This document shows, piece by piece, positions 1 through 11,402 of a stretch of DNA of 64,000 bases. Source of the DNA: Chrysemys picta bellii. Lineage: Eukaryota; Chordata; Testudines; Emydidae. The translations under genes were made by a program, and so were the position numbers. Location of the stretch: the NCBI RefSeq assembly GCF_011386835.1, contig NC_088795.1:17651441-17715440 (forward strand), given 5' to 3'. Numbering within the stretch: the first letter of the stretch is position 1; each line of letters begins with the position of its first letter. The notes under the pieces were generated by a model, which did no database searches, was not told where the DNA came from, and saw only the letters and a program-made list of their open reading frames with translations.

Positions 1-816
1 CTATTTGCAGGACCTGAATGGTCACTCAGCAACTGATTCAAAACAGGACATCCCTCACTGTTTTACTCACTGCAAAAAATACATTAAAGCTGGTTTCTTT
101 TTTAAAAAATAAAAGGGGTTTTTCCCACTGAAACATGGCCTTTTTTCAAAAACATTTTCTTTTGCCAAAGTCTGAGTTTTGAAATTTATTGAGACATTTT
201 AATCAAAGGTTTTTATTAAACATTATTAAATGATTATCAAGATCTTTACTGAAAACTGGGTTTTGAGGACACAAAAATTTTATAACAACTTGGATATTTT
301 CAATAAAACTGATTAAAAATATCATGACATTTTTTGAGAAAAAAAAAAAGATCAGTCCATTTTGAACATGGCAAAATAGAAAGTTTCAAAATTTAAAAAA
401 AAAATGGTGATAATTTTTTTCCCATCTTTCCACCAGCTCTACAAAAGGCCAACTGGTTTCCCACTACATCTGTAATTGTGCAAAGAATACTGCAGTACAG
501 CATAAGAGGGAGGTTTTTTTTTCCCCCATTAAGACAAATGGACCTTTGAAGCCACACCTCTTTTGTCCATGATTTTGGGCAAAGAGCATTGTCAGTACTT
601 GGATAAGAAATTACGCCTGATTCCCCTCTGTCTTTCACCTAGTATAATCATTCACACCAGTGCAAAGTGTAAGTAGAATGCATTCTTCACAAGGTGCTAG
701 ACAGTGGACCATCAAACGCTCAGACTGCTGTAGGAAGTGGTGTTGCCTTCTGAATCCATATTGAACTGATGCCTCAGGGGTGATGGAGGTCTTTTAGACA
801 TGATAAACACTAATGT
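1..816. other. Anonymous AT-rich sequence, no gene seen
   Basis: This stretch is AT-rich with homopolymer runs of A and T. No reading frame resembles a known protein. I recognise no repeat with clear ends. Confidence 0.5.
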
Positions 817-824
817 GCTGGAAG

Positions 825-985
825 CAGGGCTGCCCAGAGGATTCAGGGGGCCTGCGGCAAAGCAATTTCGGGAGCCCCTTCCATAAAAAAATGTTGCAAT
901 ACTATAGAATACTATATTCTACTGGGGGCCCCTGTGGGGCCCGGGGCAAATTGCCCCATTTCCCTCCACCGCCAGGGCGGCCCTG
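825..985. mobile_element. Non-autonomous hAT element (161 bp)
   Basis: The ends are inverted repeats, CAGGGCTGCCC on the left and GGGCGGCCCTG on the right. A perfect 8-bp target duplication, GCTGGAAG, flanks it at 817-824 and 986-993. An 8-bp duplication with CAG...CTG ends is the signature of the hAT superfamily. There is no transposase inside, so movement would have needed enzyme supplied in trans. Confidence 0.9.
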
Positions 986-1212
986 GCTGGAAGGGTATCT
1001 CACAAGTCCCTTGTTAAAATTCCCCCAGCAAACTCACAGCCTTGGGGGTGATTTCTCTACTTCTGATTGAACCAACTTCCTTGAAATTGCAAGAGAGAAA
1101 GCCAAGAAAACCAACATCAAAAAGCAGCTGAACACTTACCGAAAGAGAAGGACTTATAAACTGCAGTAATCAGAGACCAAATGAACCCTGCCGGGCTGTA
1201 GCTTGTTGCAGA

Positions 1213-1353
1213 GCTTAATTTGTAATGGAAGAGGTGCCGGGGCTCAAGCAATTATTTTTACTTGTATAACTGATGCAGCAAGGCCAGGGCGCTGAGGCTA
1301 TGCACTGCCAAGCACCTAGAGGTGCCGGGGCTCAGCCCTGGAACAAATTAAGC
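1213..1353. mobile_element. Possible small MITE with 11-bp inverted ends
   Basis: The ends are exact inverted repeats of 11 bp (GCTTAATTTGT and ACAAATTAAGC). An internal GGTGCCGGGGCTCA motif occurs twice in direct orientation near 1236 and 1321. I could not find a target duplication, so the superfamily is open. Confidence 0.5.
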
Positions 1354-2964
1354 ACAGGCTAGTTATCACTTTCACATTTGCAAGGCCAGTTCCCAGAAGT
1401 GCAGATGGGGAAAGCCTCCTATCTAAAGGATGAATTCAAAGCGAGGGGTACAATAGCAGTCAGAAAGCTGGGAGCTCTTGGGGGAAAAGTAGCTGAATTC
1501 CCTTATGTCTGAGAGCCAAGTGTTTGGGTGACAGGCGGCCTGAGATTTTCAGAGCTACAGCCTAACTATATCTCTATACCTAGTTATATCTCTCTCTTGT
1601 GTTCCGTTCTGACACATGGACATAATCAGTATCATGATCCTTTATGGATACCAGTTGCTTCCTTTGCTTGAGGTTTACCACCACATCATCACATTTCCTT
1701 TGAAAGACTCCCTTCCTTTCCTCCACTGACTTCATGTGGTTTAATTTAATTGATCCCAAAATTCTGATTATGTACTACGCACAGACAGAAAGTTTTACTT
1801 GCCACCCAGATATGGACTAGCAATGGCATAGTCCCTTTGCCACAGATATGTAAACTCTCAGCATATGGACACAGCATCTTCATGGCTGGGAATTCTGCCC
1901 TTAAACCTGCAAGTTCACACAGCACTTTTCAGGAGTATATATTTGATATCACTCATTGAAGCACAAATACACTGCTCAGTTAATGGTACTATTTTAGAGG
2001 TGGATTGGGGGGAGCTTTGCAACATAGGCAATGTAAGGAGTAAAATAAGAGTCTATTCTCTTCCTGTAGCCATGCCTAGTAATCAATGGGTTGTTTGACT
2101 CTCCCCATGCCACTGGTCCTTCCTGGCCTGTTTGGAGAAGGACATTAAAAGTTGTTTTGTTTGTGACTATACACAACTCATTATTCCAGCTGATTCTGTC
2201 TTCTTGGGGGTCTGAGCTCAATTTCTGTCCAAGGTGCCCACCAGTGATTGTCTCTGTAAAGGGATTCACTCACCTGCACGAGTGCCTCCTTGTGGCCTGG
2301 TCTGGGAATTAGCTTTTGTCCCATCTGGTGCCCCCTTCCATCGGTTACTCATGCTACGGCCTCTCTCTTCATCACTCAGGGTCTTTGTGACTTGGCCCTC
2401 CAGCCAGGTCACTATGTAGTCGCCATCTTCCAGAATAACAAAGTCCTACTAGACAAGCTATCTGGATGCCATCTCAGGCAGTCTTCTGTTCTAACATTTG
2501 ATCCCGTGCCACTTTGCCAGCAGCTGGTAGGAGAACCCAGGCCCTGCCTCTACACTGGAGTCCACTCCAAGGATGCTAACTAGCAGCAAAGGTCTGCACA
2601 GTCCCACTTCTTAGTGCTGTTCCCCTAGTATCTTCCTACCCAGCCTCTCTCAGGCTGTCCTCCCCACAACTTCGCTGGATTGACCCTTCTTTCAGAGCTA
2701 GGATCCCAGGGCTTATTCGTCCCCCTAGGCTTCCTCCTCACCATCTCTCTATTCCCAGAAGGCAACTAAAGACTCCTTCCCAGCGTTTAAATTCAGCCAG
2801 AGCTGGCCGGAGCAGAGCTTCAGTAAATATTTTCAACCCTCTGGAGTTTTTATACCATGTGGCGGAGGAGGGAGCAGGGGGGAGCAGGGGGAGTTCTGGG
2901 AAATTCTCTAAGAATTTAAGCCCTGCTCCTTCTCTTCAGCCTTCTTCTGCTCTCAACTTCCTGG
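1354..2964. other. No gene seen; 2280-2960 may be an old LTR-like repeat
   Basis: No coding region is supported. The pyrimidine-rich part from about 2280 to 2960 has the look of a reptile LTR-type repeat, with phrases about a CCAGGCCCTGCCTCTAC box and a late TTTTTATACC. I could not define ends or a target duplication, so this is only a suspicion. The open frames of 60-97 codons here show no recognisable protein motif. Confidence 0.3.
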
Positions 2965-3189
2965 CTTTATACCAGGGGTCTCAAACTCAAATGACCATGA
3001 GGGCCACATGAGGACTAGTACATTGGCCCAAGGGCCGCATTACTGACACCTCCCCCCCCGCCGCCCTCGGCCCTGCCCCCACTCCACCCCTTCCATGAGG
3101 CCCCGCCCCTGCCCCGCCTCTTCCCACCCCTTCCCTGCCCCCATTTCAACCCCTTCCCTGAAATCCCCACCTCAACTCTGCCCCCCTCC

Positions 3190-3720
3190 CTGCCCTCAGG
3201 GGGTGCAGGAGGGGTGTGGGGTGTCGTGGGGGCTCAGAGCAGGGAGTTGGGGTGAGGGGTGCAGCAGAGGTGAGGGGTGCAGCAAGGGGTGAGGGGTGCA
3301 GAGTGCGGCAGGGGGTTGGGGTGCAAGAGGGGTGCAGGGTGAGGCAGGGGATCACGGCAGTGGGTTGGGGTGCAAGAGGAGTGGGTGCGGCAGGGGGTGC
3401 AAGAGGAGTGGGTTGGGGTGCAAGAGGAGTGGGTTGGGGTGCAGCAAGGGGCTCAGGTCAGTGAGTTGGGGTGCAAGAGGAGTGCAGGGTGCGGCGGGGG
3501 CTCAGGGCGGGGGCTCAGGGTGCAGGAGGGATGCAGGGTACGGCAGGGGGTTAGGGTGCAGGAGGGATGGGGCTCAGGGCAGTGGGTTGGGATGCAGGAG
3601 GGGTTCGGGGTGAGGCAAGGACTCGGGGTGCAGGAGGGTTGCAGGGTATGGCAGGGAGTCGGGGTGCAGGGTGCGGCATGGGGCTCAGGGCAGGGGGTTT
3701 GGCTGCAGGAGGGGTTTGGG
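3190..3720. repeat. G-rich minisatellite inside the hAT element
   Basis: Variants of GGGGTGCAGGAGGGRTGCAGGG and GGGGTGCAAGAGGAGTGGGTT recur many times in direct orientation. Unit length is irregular because short submotifs (GTGCAG, GGCAGGGG, GGGCTCAGGGCAG) are shuffled. The G-strand could form G-quadruplexes. Open frames of up to 199 codons here are repetitive Gly/Arg/Gln-rich translations and not credible genes. Confidence 0.85.
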
Positions 3721-3961
3721 GGGTCCGGTGCGTACTGGGGGCAGGGCAGGCTTCCTGCCTGCCTTGCCCCCGCAAGATATTGGGGCATACATTGGCCGTG
3801 GTTCCCCGTTCCTGGCCAATTGGAGCTGCTGGGGGCACTGCCTGAAGCAACAGCCACTCACAGCCCCTCTGCCCCCCCCTTCCCCATGTTCCAGCCTCTT
3901 CCTGAAGCTGGGCAGGGCAGGGCAGGGCAGGGCAGGGAGCATGCCCTGCTCCCGGTGCACG

Positions 3962-4996
3962 TAGGGTGACCAGATTAGTAGTATAAAATATCGGGACGGG
4001 GGCGGAGCAAAAAAAAAGGGGGGGGGCAGAGCAAAAAAAAAAAGAGTTTTAAAGGGGCCTAGGGCATTAGCAGGCCCCGCGCGCTGCCCTCCCCATGGAG
4101 ACTCCTGCCCCCTGGCCCACCACGGGCATATGCGGGGCGCGGTGGGTCCGGGTGGGGGCAGCGCGGAGCGGGCAAGAGTCGGGTGGGCGGCAGGGGCCGA
4201 ATCCCCGCTGCTGCCAGGGAGCCCCGCGCCTCTCCCTCCCGCTCGCGGCTGCGGCTCCTTCCCGGCGGGACGCACCTCCCGCCGCCCCGGCCACATGCGG
4301 CGCGCGTCCCCCGCGCCTAGTCTCCCTCCCGCCCGGAAGGAGCAGCTGGATGCGCGTTGCATGTGCGCGAGGCAGGCTGGGGGGCGCGTCCCGCCGGGAA
4401 GGAGCCGCAGCCGCGAGCAGGAGGGAGAGGCGCGGGGCTCCCCGGCAGCAGCAGCGGGGATTCGGCCCCTGCCGCCCACCCGGCCCCTGCCCGCTCTGCA
4501 CTGCCCCCGCCCGGACCCACCACGCTGCCCCACGTGCTGCAGGGCTGGAGCAGCCTCCAGGCTGCGCTCCCGGCCCCAGGTGCAGCAGCCCGGGCAGGAG
4601 CCCTCTGTCGCGGCAGGGGGCTCACAGCTGAGCCCCCCGTCTCCCTCCCTTGCCAGCCCCCCTTTGTCCGCCAGGTGCCCGGGTGCCAGAGCTGACTCAC
4701 CAGCTCCAGGATCCAGGCACCACCGCCACCCCCTCCCTCCCAGGCTTGCGCCGCCATGCTGCAAGCCTGGAAGGGAGGAGGAATGCTTCGTGGTTGGGAA
4801 AGAGGCGGGGCCAGGGCGGGGATTTGGGGAGGGAGCCAATGGGGGAAGGAGAGGGCGGAGCCGGGGGCGCGAGCGCCAGAGCGGAGGGCAAAATTTCTTT
4901 TTTGTCCAGTGTCCCGACCAAACATTGGTCGGGACGCGGGACAAAGAAGCAAATATCGGGACAGTCCCGATAAAATCGGGACGTCTGGTCACCCTA
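3962..4996. mobile_element. Nested hAT-type element with GC-rich internal hairpin
   Basis: The ends are inverted repeats, TAGGGTGACCAGA at the left and TCTGGTCACCCTA at the right (one mismatch). The 8-bp duplication GGTGCACG lies at 3954-3961 and 4997-5004. A very small relative with the same ends is at 45661-45783. The centre is extremely CpG-rich. Within it, about 4145-4280 and 4383-4515 are long inverted copies of one another, so a single strand could fold into a hairpin with arms of more than 100 bp. The long open frames on both strands arise from this GC-rich palindrome. No transposase is seen. Confidence 0.88.
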
Positions 4997-5286
4997 GGTG
5001 CACGTCCAGCCGGAGCCGCTCTGGTAAACACTGGGGGAGGGCGGGGGGGGGGCCGCGAGGGGCTCGAGGGCCGCAGAAAATCACCCTGTGGGCCGCATGC
5101 AGCCCGCAGGCTGCGTGTTTTAGATCCCTGCTTTATACTAACCAGCCTGTTCCGGAAGGATTGTAAATAATGCAAAGGTTATTAGAAAAGAAAATTAAAT
5201 CATAAGTAAATGGTATCAAATCCTAGCGAGTCTAAATCTCTTATTGCTCCTATTACTTCCTTAGGGCCTGGATACTTCAGTTTTTT

Positions 5287-5371
5287 AGGGTGGGATTCAC
5301 AAAGGTATTTAGGCACCTCGCTCCCATTGATTTCAATGGGAGTTAGGTGCCTAGGTACCTTCATGAGTCCC
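5287..5371. repeat. Palindromic MITE-like fragment
   Basis: The left half (GTGGGATTCACAAAGGTATT...) is the imperfect reverse complement of the right half (...AGGTACCTTCATGAGTCCCAC), meeting at CCCATTGATTTCAATGGG. Similar fold-back fragments recur in the window and look like old, shared reptile MITEs. Confidence 0.6.
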
Positions 5372-6516
5372 ACCCTACTGATCAGATGTATGTCCCAGAG
5401 CTCACTCCCTTAGCATCGCCTCATCTCGAAGCCCCAGTGTCTGTACAGACTCGCACTCTTTGTATCTCTCTGCTGGTTAATACTGTCAGGTCACCATTGG
5501 GGTCAATGACTTCTGTAGGCAGGGATTTCACCTTTGGAGTTTCAGGTGTAAAAGCTTGTATTACTGTTCTCACCACAAAGTCATTCTTTGTTCTACACTG
5601 CCCTGTGACGTGCGAGGTACTTTACACGACCATGTAAAAAGGAAAATCAGGAGAGCTTAACTCTAATAGTCACTTAACCTCCCTGTGGCTCAATTTACCT
5701 ATCTGTAAATTGGGGACAATATGTATTTATCTTGCAAGGTTGATGTGAGCATAAAATAAAGTGCAAGGCATTTTGAAATCCTTACATGAATGGCACTATA
5801 GTAATGCAAGATATTACCCACAGTTTTTTTTTTATAAAAAATATTGTTGAGAATTAACATGGTTTTACATCCCTGGCTTTAATTTAAGTGGCAATAAGAC
5901 AGAAATAAGCATATTAGGTGGGGGTTTAAAAAACCCTCTACATTGGCCTAACTTCACTCCCAATGCAGACAGTGGGAGTATTGCTGTGGACTTCAATGAG
6001 AGCAGAGTTAAGCCAACTATGAGTGCTTTTGTAAATCCCGCCCATTACCTTTTGTTAGTACCAGTTAAAAATATTTCAAGTGTTGAGTTTAAGTTGAGCA
6101 TTGTTGAGCTCACGTGTGAATGAGTAGGGGGTTTCTCTTCTGAGAGCAAAGGTACTTACAAATCCCTTCTAAAAATAATAATAAAGAAACCTAATGAAGG
6201 GATATATCTGAATTGCATGCCGTGTCAAGTACTAACCCATGACCATGATTTAGAACCAATTAATCTTATTAGTTTTAATAAAATTTAATTGACTTTAATT
6301 GTATGTGCCAAGTAGTTCTGGCACATCTACTGGCAGATGTTTTCGTAAGGAGTTCTGTAGATTTTAAAAGATATATCATACACCTTATACTATATGCTTA
6401 TTAATACACATTCACACAAGATTATAGCAGTTCAATTGTTAAGAATGTGGGGGTGATCTGTGTTCATTTTATGAATGTTATATGTGTCTCTGAGGGTAGT
6501 GCAATATTATGAAACA
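5372..6516. other. No gene; MIR-like fragment at about 5650-5815
   Basis: About 5650-5815 contains CACTTAACCTCCCTGTGGCTC followed by ATCTGTAAATTGGGGAC, the conserved downstream part of MIR-type SINEs, including the stretch leading to a TTTTGAAATCCTTACA-like tail. The rest is AT-rich with no recognisable feature. Confidence 0.45.
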
Positions 6517-6524
6517 CTAAGGGT

Positions 6525-6796
6525 ATGTCTACAACTACCCTCTGGATCGGCGGGCAGCGATCGATCCAGTGGGGATCGATTTATCGCGTCTAGTCTAGAC
6601 GTGATAAATCGACTCCTGAGCGCTCTCCCGTGACTCCTGTACTGCAGTGCTGTGAGAGGCGCAGGCAGAGTTGACGGGGGAGTGGCAGCAGTCAAGTCAC
6701 CACAGTGAAGACACCACGGTAAGTCGATTTAAGTACGTCGACTTCAGCTGCGTTATTCACATTATTCCCCTCCCTCCCCCCCAGTGTAGACCACGG
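6525..6796. mobile_element. Non-autonomous hAT-like MITE
   Basis: The direct repeat CTAAGGGT (8 bp) lies at 6517-6524 and 6797-6804. The ends share an inverted GTCTACA core (ATGTCTACAACT at left, AGTGTAGACCACGG at right). The interior holds the fold-back CGTCTAGTCTAGACG around 6587-6602. No transposase is present. Confidence 0.7.
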
Positions 6797-6804
6797 CTAA
6801 GGGT

Positions 6805-7654
6805 TAATTCCAGCTGGAGCTCTCCACTCAGCCTGTGAACTAGGTGGAAGACACTGATTGGTTAGACATCAGAGGTAGAAGCTGCAGGGATGCCGCCTGT
6901 CTCACCCAGCCCCAATGCTGCGGATGCCTGGGACAAGTGGGACCTACTTAAACTAGCAAGGAAAGGCTAAAGTTTAGGTAAGATACCATGCGTAGAGGCC
7001 TTTTGTTGTTTTAACCCTTTCTCTCTGTGTTGTGTTCCTAGGGATAAATAAATACTCGGTTTTCAACACGTTGATCTCTGTCACTGCACTGTCACACTGG
7101 TCACAAAGTCCTGAAATCTATTGCAGTTGGCCCTGCTGAGGGCATGAATAGGGGTGCTGTGACCTGGGGGCCAAATCTAAAAGTGGGATGAATCAAGGAT
7201 TTCACCCTGAGACGGAACGGGTGCCCATGGAGAGACCGAGGTACCAACTTTGAACTGTAACACCGCCCCCTTGGGAAGAAATTGCTGTCAGTGCCCGTGT
7301 CGATTGTGCACACAGTCGACACAGGTCAGCTCCTACTTTCCAAAGTTGTGACAATGTTTATTTTTAATTGAAGTGAGCAACCTGGGATCATTATAGGGAG
7401 GTTTTTATCTTCATCATCGATCCCTTATTAATAAATAAATATGCAGCTTTCCAGCCTCCTAACGTTGTTTCACATTTTTTGATGTATGGAAGAAGAAACA
7501 GAAACGAGTCCACTGCTCACTAAAGCTGGCTGATCTGGGTCATATCACTATCCACAGAAAATACTGCTCTTTATGCCTTGTTTAAAAGGTATGGGAATTC
7601 TATGGTAGCAACCTGTGGGATCGGGTCTTTTTCCTTTCCATGAAGTTTTGGTCA
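6805..7654. other. Anonymous sequence, no gene seen
   Basis: No coding, RNA or repeat feature can be supported. The small open frame on the minus strand near 7101-7322 has no recognisable motif. Confidence 0.45.
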
Positions 7655-7850
7655 CCAAGGGCTCAATCCTGAGCACTCTGGCCTGATCCAGCAGAACACT
7701 TAAGCACATGCTGAACTTTAATCATAGGAGTCGTCTTGCTAAAGTTTAGAGGACTTACCACATGCTTAAAGCTAAGTGCGTGCTTAAGTGCTTTGCTGGA
7801 TCAGGGCCAGAGTGCTCAGCTCCTTGCAGGTTTGAGCCTTGAGGCTATAA
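7655..7850. repeat. Palindromic MITE, 'CTTAAGCACATGCT' family
   Basis: The segment starting AATCCTGAGCACTCTGGCC and the segment ending GGGCCAGAGTGCTCAG are inverted copies, with inner arms AGAACACTTAAGCACATGCT and GCTTAAGTGCTTTGCTGGATC. Related copies lie at 25500-25650 and 27378-27505. This looks like an ancient fold-back MITE family. Confidence 0.65.
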
Positions 7851-8261
7851 GATCAGCCTGTGATTGAACAGCCTTGAGCACAACATACATGAACTAGCTG
7901 CCCGTGAACGGCTACATTGTCACTTACTACATTGTCACTTACGCAGCAGCAGGGACCACTGAAATCACTGTAAATGTTTATAGTCATCTGCCCAATAAAC
8001 ATATGCATGACCTCAGATGACTCTTATTTTTTCAAACTGGAGGCCTCATACCCAGTAGGAACCAGTTCATGGTAGCAATTAACATGTTTGTAAGTCATTA
8101 GCCTAATATGTAAAGGTTCATGAATGGTTGAAATCCATCCAAACGACTGATGACCTGTGATGTAAAGATCAGATTTCAAATACTGGATTTTTTTCAGATA
8201 CTCATAACGAACGAATGTGCCAGATTTCAAGATCTTAGCTCAGTTGGGACATAGAAATTAG

Positions 8262-10345
8262 ACCAGCTTCAACTTGCACGGCAAGAAAATCAGCATTCTG
8301 GCCTACGCGAACGATCTGGTCCTGACCACGGATGACCCAGAGAGCTTCCAAGGTATGCTAGATGCCACCAGCCGAGCTACTGAGTGGATGGGGCTCTGCT
8401 TCAATGCGAAGAAGTGTGCAACTCTGCACATTGACGGCAGCAAAAGGGACTCGGTGCAGGCAACGGGGTTCCAGATCCAGGGTGAGCCCGTCATCCCTCT
8501 GGCAGAGGGGCAGGCATACCAGCACCTGGGCACGCCAACAGGTTTCCGTGTCCGGCAGACACCCGAGGACACCATCCAGGAGATCTTGCAGGACGCCGCC
8601 AAGATTGATGCCTCCCTGCTGGCACTGTGGCAGAAGATAAATGCCCTGAACACCTTCCTGATCCCATGCATCTCGTTCACCCTAAGGGGATCCGCTGTGG
8701 CAAAGGTGCCCATCAACAAGGCAGACAAGATCATCCGGAAGCTGCTGAAGAAGTGGATGTTCCTTCCCCAGAGATCCACTTCTACATCGCCCACAGGCAC
8801 AGCGGCGCCAACGTCCCCCGCATGGGTGACCTGTGCAACGTCGCGGTGATCACCCAGGCCTTCTGCCTGCTGACATGTCCTGACGCCACGGTAAGGAACA
8901 TCGCAGTGAACGACCTGCGTGATGCGACAGAGAAGCGGATCAGCAGAACCCCCTCCAACCAAGACATCACCACCTTCCTGAGCGGCTCCCTGGAGGGGGA
9001 ATTTGGACAGGACTGGCGCGACATCACTTCACTGTGGTCCCGCACTCGCAACGCCACGCATCGCCTAGAGAAGCACATTGGTTGCCACTGGGAGTGGTGC
9101 GAATAGCGCCAGGAGGTGGGAGTCTGGGTGCCGCAGATCAGGTCCAACGACAACACCATCGTCACCCTGAGCGCCAGGGGCTTGCTGGAGAGGACTCTGA
9201 AGGCCGCCATCTACTTGCTGTACGTGGAAACCCTAAAGTGTAAACCGGACCAGGGTAAAGCCTTTGAGTTGACCAGCAAGTGGGACGCCAGCAACCACTT
9301 CCTCGCCGGGCGCGGCTTCACCTGTTTCGCCGACTGGCGAACCACCGTGCCCGGCTCAACTGCGTCCCGCTCAACGGAGCCGTCTGCCACAGGAACCGAG
9401 ACAAGCGTTGCAGGAAGTGTGGCTACTCCAACGAGACCCTGCCCCATGTCCTGTGCAGCTGCAAACCCCACTCCAGAGCCTGGCAGCTGCGCCACAACGC
9501 CATCCAGAACCGCTTGGTGAAAGCCATCGCGCCACGCCTGGGGGAGATCTCCGTGAACTGCACCATTCCTGGTACCGACAGCCAGCTACGACCTGACGTG
9601 ATCGTCACCAACGAGGCCCAGAAAAAGATCATCCTCGTCGATGCCATGGTCTCCTTTGAGAACAGGACCCCGGCATTTCGCAAAGCCCGAGCTCATAAGC
9701 TGGAAAAGTACGCCCCCCTGGCTGACACCCTGAGAGCGAAGGGCTACAAGGTGCAGATGGACGCCTGATTGTCGGAGCCCTGGGCGCCTGGGACCCCTGC
9801 AACGAGTGTGTGCTGCGGACCTGCGGGATCGGTCGATGCTACGCACAGCTCATGCGGCGCCTCATGGTCTCAGACACCATCTGATGGTCCAGGGCCATCT
9901 ACATCGAGCACATCACCAGCCACCGACAGTACCAGGAGGCGTGAGCCAGAGTGACATCGTTCTCCCACTATGAGAAAGGGACCAAGTGACCTTCTCCGTT
10001 GGATCATATGAACTGGAACCATAAACTCCCTGAACATTAAATCTCACCAAATGAGGGTCAATCCATCCTCATCCTCATATCTACTCTTTATACTCCACAC
10101 CCGAACATAGCCACTCTATGAACTTCATACCCTCATATCTCAATGCCTGTACTTTGACCCATCAACCTTTTACCTCCAATCAGGGATATTGCAGATTATG
10201 TATTCCTTATGCCACCTGATCTTAAACCAAACTTTGCACCCTCGATAATCTGTACGTTATTCCCTGATAACCAGAAACTTCCATGCTTAAACTCTGTTCA
10301 CTTTTTTTTTTTAACGTCATCTTAATACAATTTTTAAATCTGTTC
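8262..10345 (+). pseudogene. 5'-truncated R2-clade non-LTR retrotransposon
   Basis: This is the C-terminal half of a non-LTR retrotransposon protein. It runs in order: the reverse transcriptase active-site region (ILAYANDLVL, about 8292-8321), thumb, a CCHC zinc motif (CRKCGYSNETLPHVLCSC, about 9408-9461) and a restriction-like endonuclease with RPD (about 9589) followed by LVDAM (about 9634). That order and the RPD...D nuclease are typical of the R2/R4 group. The wording of the thumb and zinc region is most like R2. The copy is dead: the catalytic YADD is YAND, a stop lies at 9104-9106, frame changes occur near 8760, 9320 and 9768, and another stop lies near 9883. A 3' untranslated tail of about 400 bp follows, ending near 10345. 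A stop at 8259-8261 marks the 5' truncation. No 28S rDNA sequence is visible at either side. R4 or another lineage of the same group is possible but less likely. Confidence 0.85.
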
Positions 10346-10674
10346 TTCCGTCGACTTAGCTGGCACCTCTCAGGAAGGTGAATTAACTTCAGCGACTAGA
10401 GAACCCCTCCTGTCACTAGTGCATGTCTATACCAAAGCGCTACAGTGGCCCAGCTGCAGTTGAGCGGCTGTAGCGGTTTACATGTATAAACATAGCCTTA
10501 CCTCAAGTCATCTACACTAGAGTTAACGCCTCTTGATTGAGAACGGTTATGCTGCAAACCACTTGAGCTGCACAGAACGATTGGATTAGTACAAAATAGC
10601 TGCATTCCCACTGCATTACTAGGGTGGGCGTCAGTAGCACTTGGGCTTTAATCCTTCCCTAGCCCTCTCTATGG
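10346..10674. repeat. Left part of an old MITE-like repeat split by the solo LTR
   Basis: The sequence around 10498-10530 (CTTACCTCAAGTCATCTACACTAGAGTTA) is roughly the inverse of 11490-11518 (TAACACTGCAGTGAAGACAAGCCCTAAC). This suggests one hAT-type MITE, about 10498-11518, into which the LTR inserted. The match is imperfect (about 18 of 28 bases), so the call is tentative. Confidence 0.4.
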
Positions 10675-10679
10675 GCCAG

Positions 10680-11402
10680 TGTCATGGGGCGGGACTCACC
10701 GGTGCAGCGCCTCCCGCTGGTCGTCCAGGGAATTAGCTCTCCAGCCTTTGGAGCGCCCTCTGCAGGCCGGTGTCCCACTTGCCGCTGGGCCTGAGTCCCT
10801 CCAGGACCCGGTGCCCCTTTCAGGCCGGGGTGCTGCCCCCTGGCAGTATCCCCACAGATCTGGGTCTCCCCTCCCCGGGGAACCCCTACCCTCTATCCCC
10901 ACCTCGCCTCAGACTATGGCTACTGCCAGTCTCGATCTAGCCCCCGTTCTCGGGGGCAGACTGCAGTGTAAATGTCACTCATCACCGGCAAGGGGGGTTT
11001 GGACCTGCTGCCTCTGCCTACCCTTGGGCTGCCCCTCTGCAACCCCAGTACCCTTTCTGGCTTCAACAAGGCCTGCAGCCTGGGGGGTTTCCAGGCTGGA
11101 GCTCCCCAGCTCCTCTAGCCTTCCCTCCGCACTGCTCCACTTTAGGTACTCTGTTCAGCTCCCAGGCAGCCAGGCCCTTCTCCCTCAGCAAGCTAGAGCG
11201 AGACTCTGTCTGAACTCCTGGCCCACTGCCATCTTATAAGGGCCAGCTGGGCCCTGATTGGGGCGTGGCCCCAGCTGTGGCTATTTCCCCAATCAGCTGA
11301 GTCAGGCTGCTTTCCCCAGCAGCAGCCCTCCCGCAGCCTCAGCCCTCTCCCAGGGCCCATTTCGAGCCCTTCAGGGCAGGAGCGGGTGACCACCCCGCTA
11401 CA
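10680..11402 (-). mobile_element. Solo LTR of a retrovirus-like element (723 bp)
   Basis: The segment begins TG and ends CA and is flanked by the 5-bp direct repeat GCCAG at 10675-10679 and 11403-11407. A TATA-like TTATAAG box lies at about 11234. On the minus strand it reads CTTATAAG, followed by the expected downstream region, so I assign the minus orientation. No internal gag, pol or env sequence is attached, which fits recombination between two LTRs leaving one. A 5-bp duplication is compatible with either Gypsy or endogenous retrovirus origin. The open frames inside are LTR sequence, not genes. Confidence 0.8.

Larger units (their letters stand above)
2973..5130. mobile_element. hAT element, 2.16 kb, non-autonomous, with nested insertion
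   Basis: The left end reads CAGGGGTCTCAAACTC and the right end GTTTTAGATCCCTG, which are imperfect inverted repeats. A perfect 8-bp duplication, CTTTATAC, lies at 2965-2972 and 5131-5138. No transposase frame is visible. The interior holds a G-rich minisatellite (3190-3720) and a second hAT element (3962-4996) that inserted later. Without the nested element the original copy was about 1.1 kb. Long open frames in this region are by-products of GC-rich, stop-poor sequence, not genes. Confidence 0.9.

Noticed and set aside
3962..4996. First read as Tc1/mariner because TA borders both ends
   Set aside because: Including the T and A in the inverted ends leaves an exact 8-bp duplication (GGTGCACG). 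The relatives at 14297 and 45661 show the same 8-bp pattern, so hAT-type insertion is the better reading.
3685..5175. A 496-codon open frame on the minus strand and a 346-codon one on the plus strand (4130-5170)
   Set aside because: They lie across two nested hAT elements in CpG-rich, stop-poor, palindromic sequence. The translations are low-complexity Pro/Arg/Ala/Gly with no domain, and overlapping frames are open on both strands.
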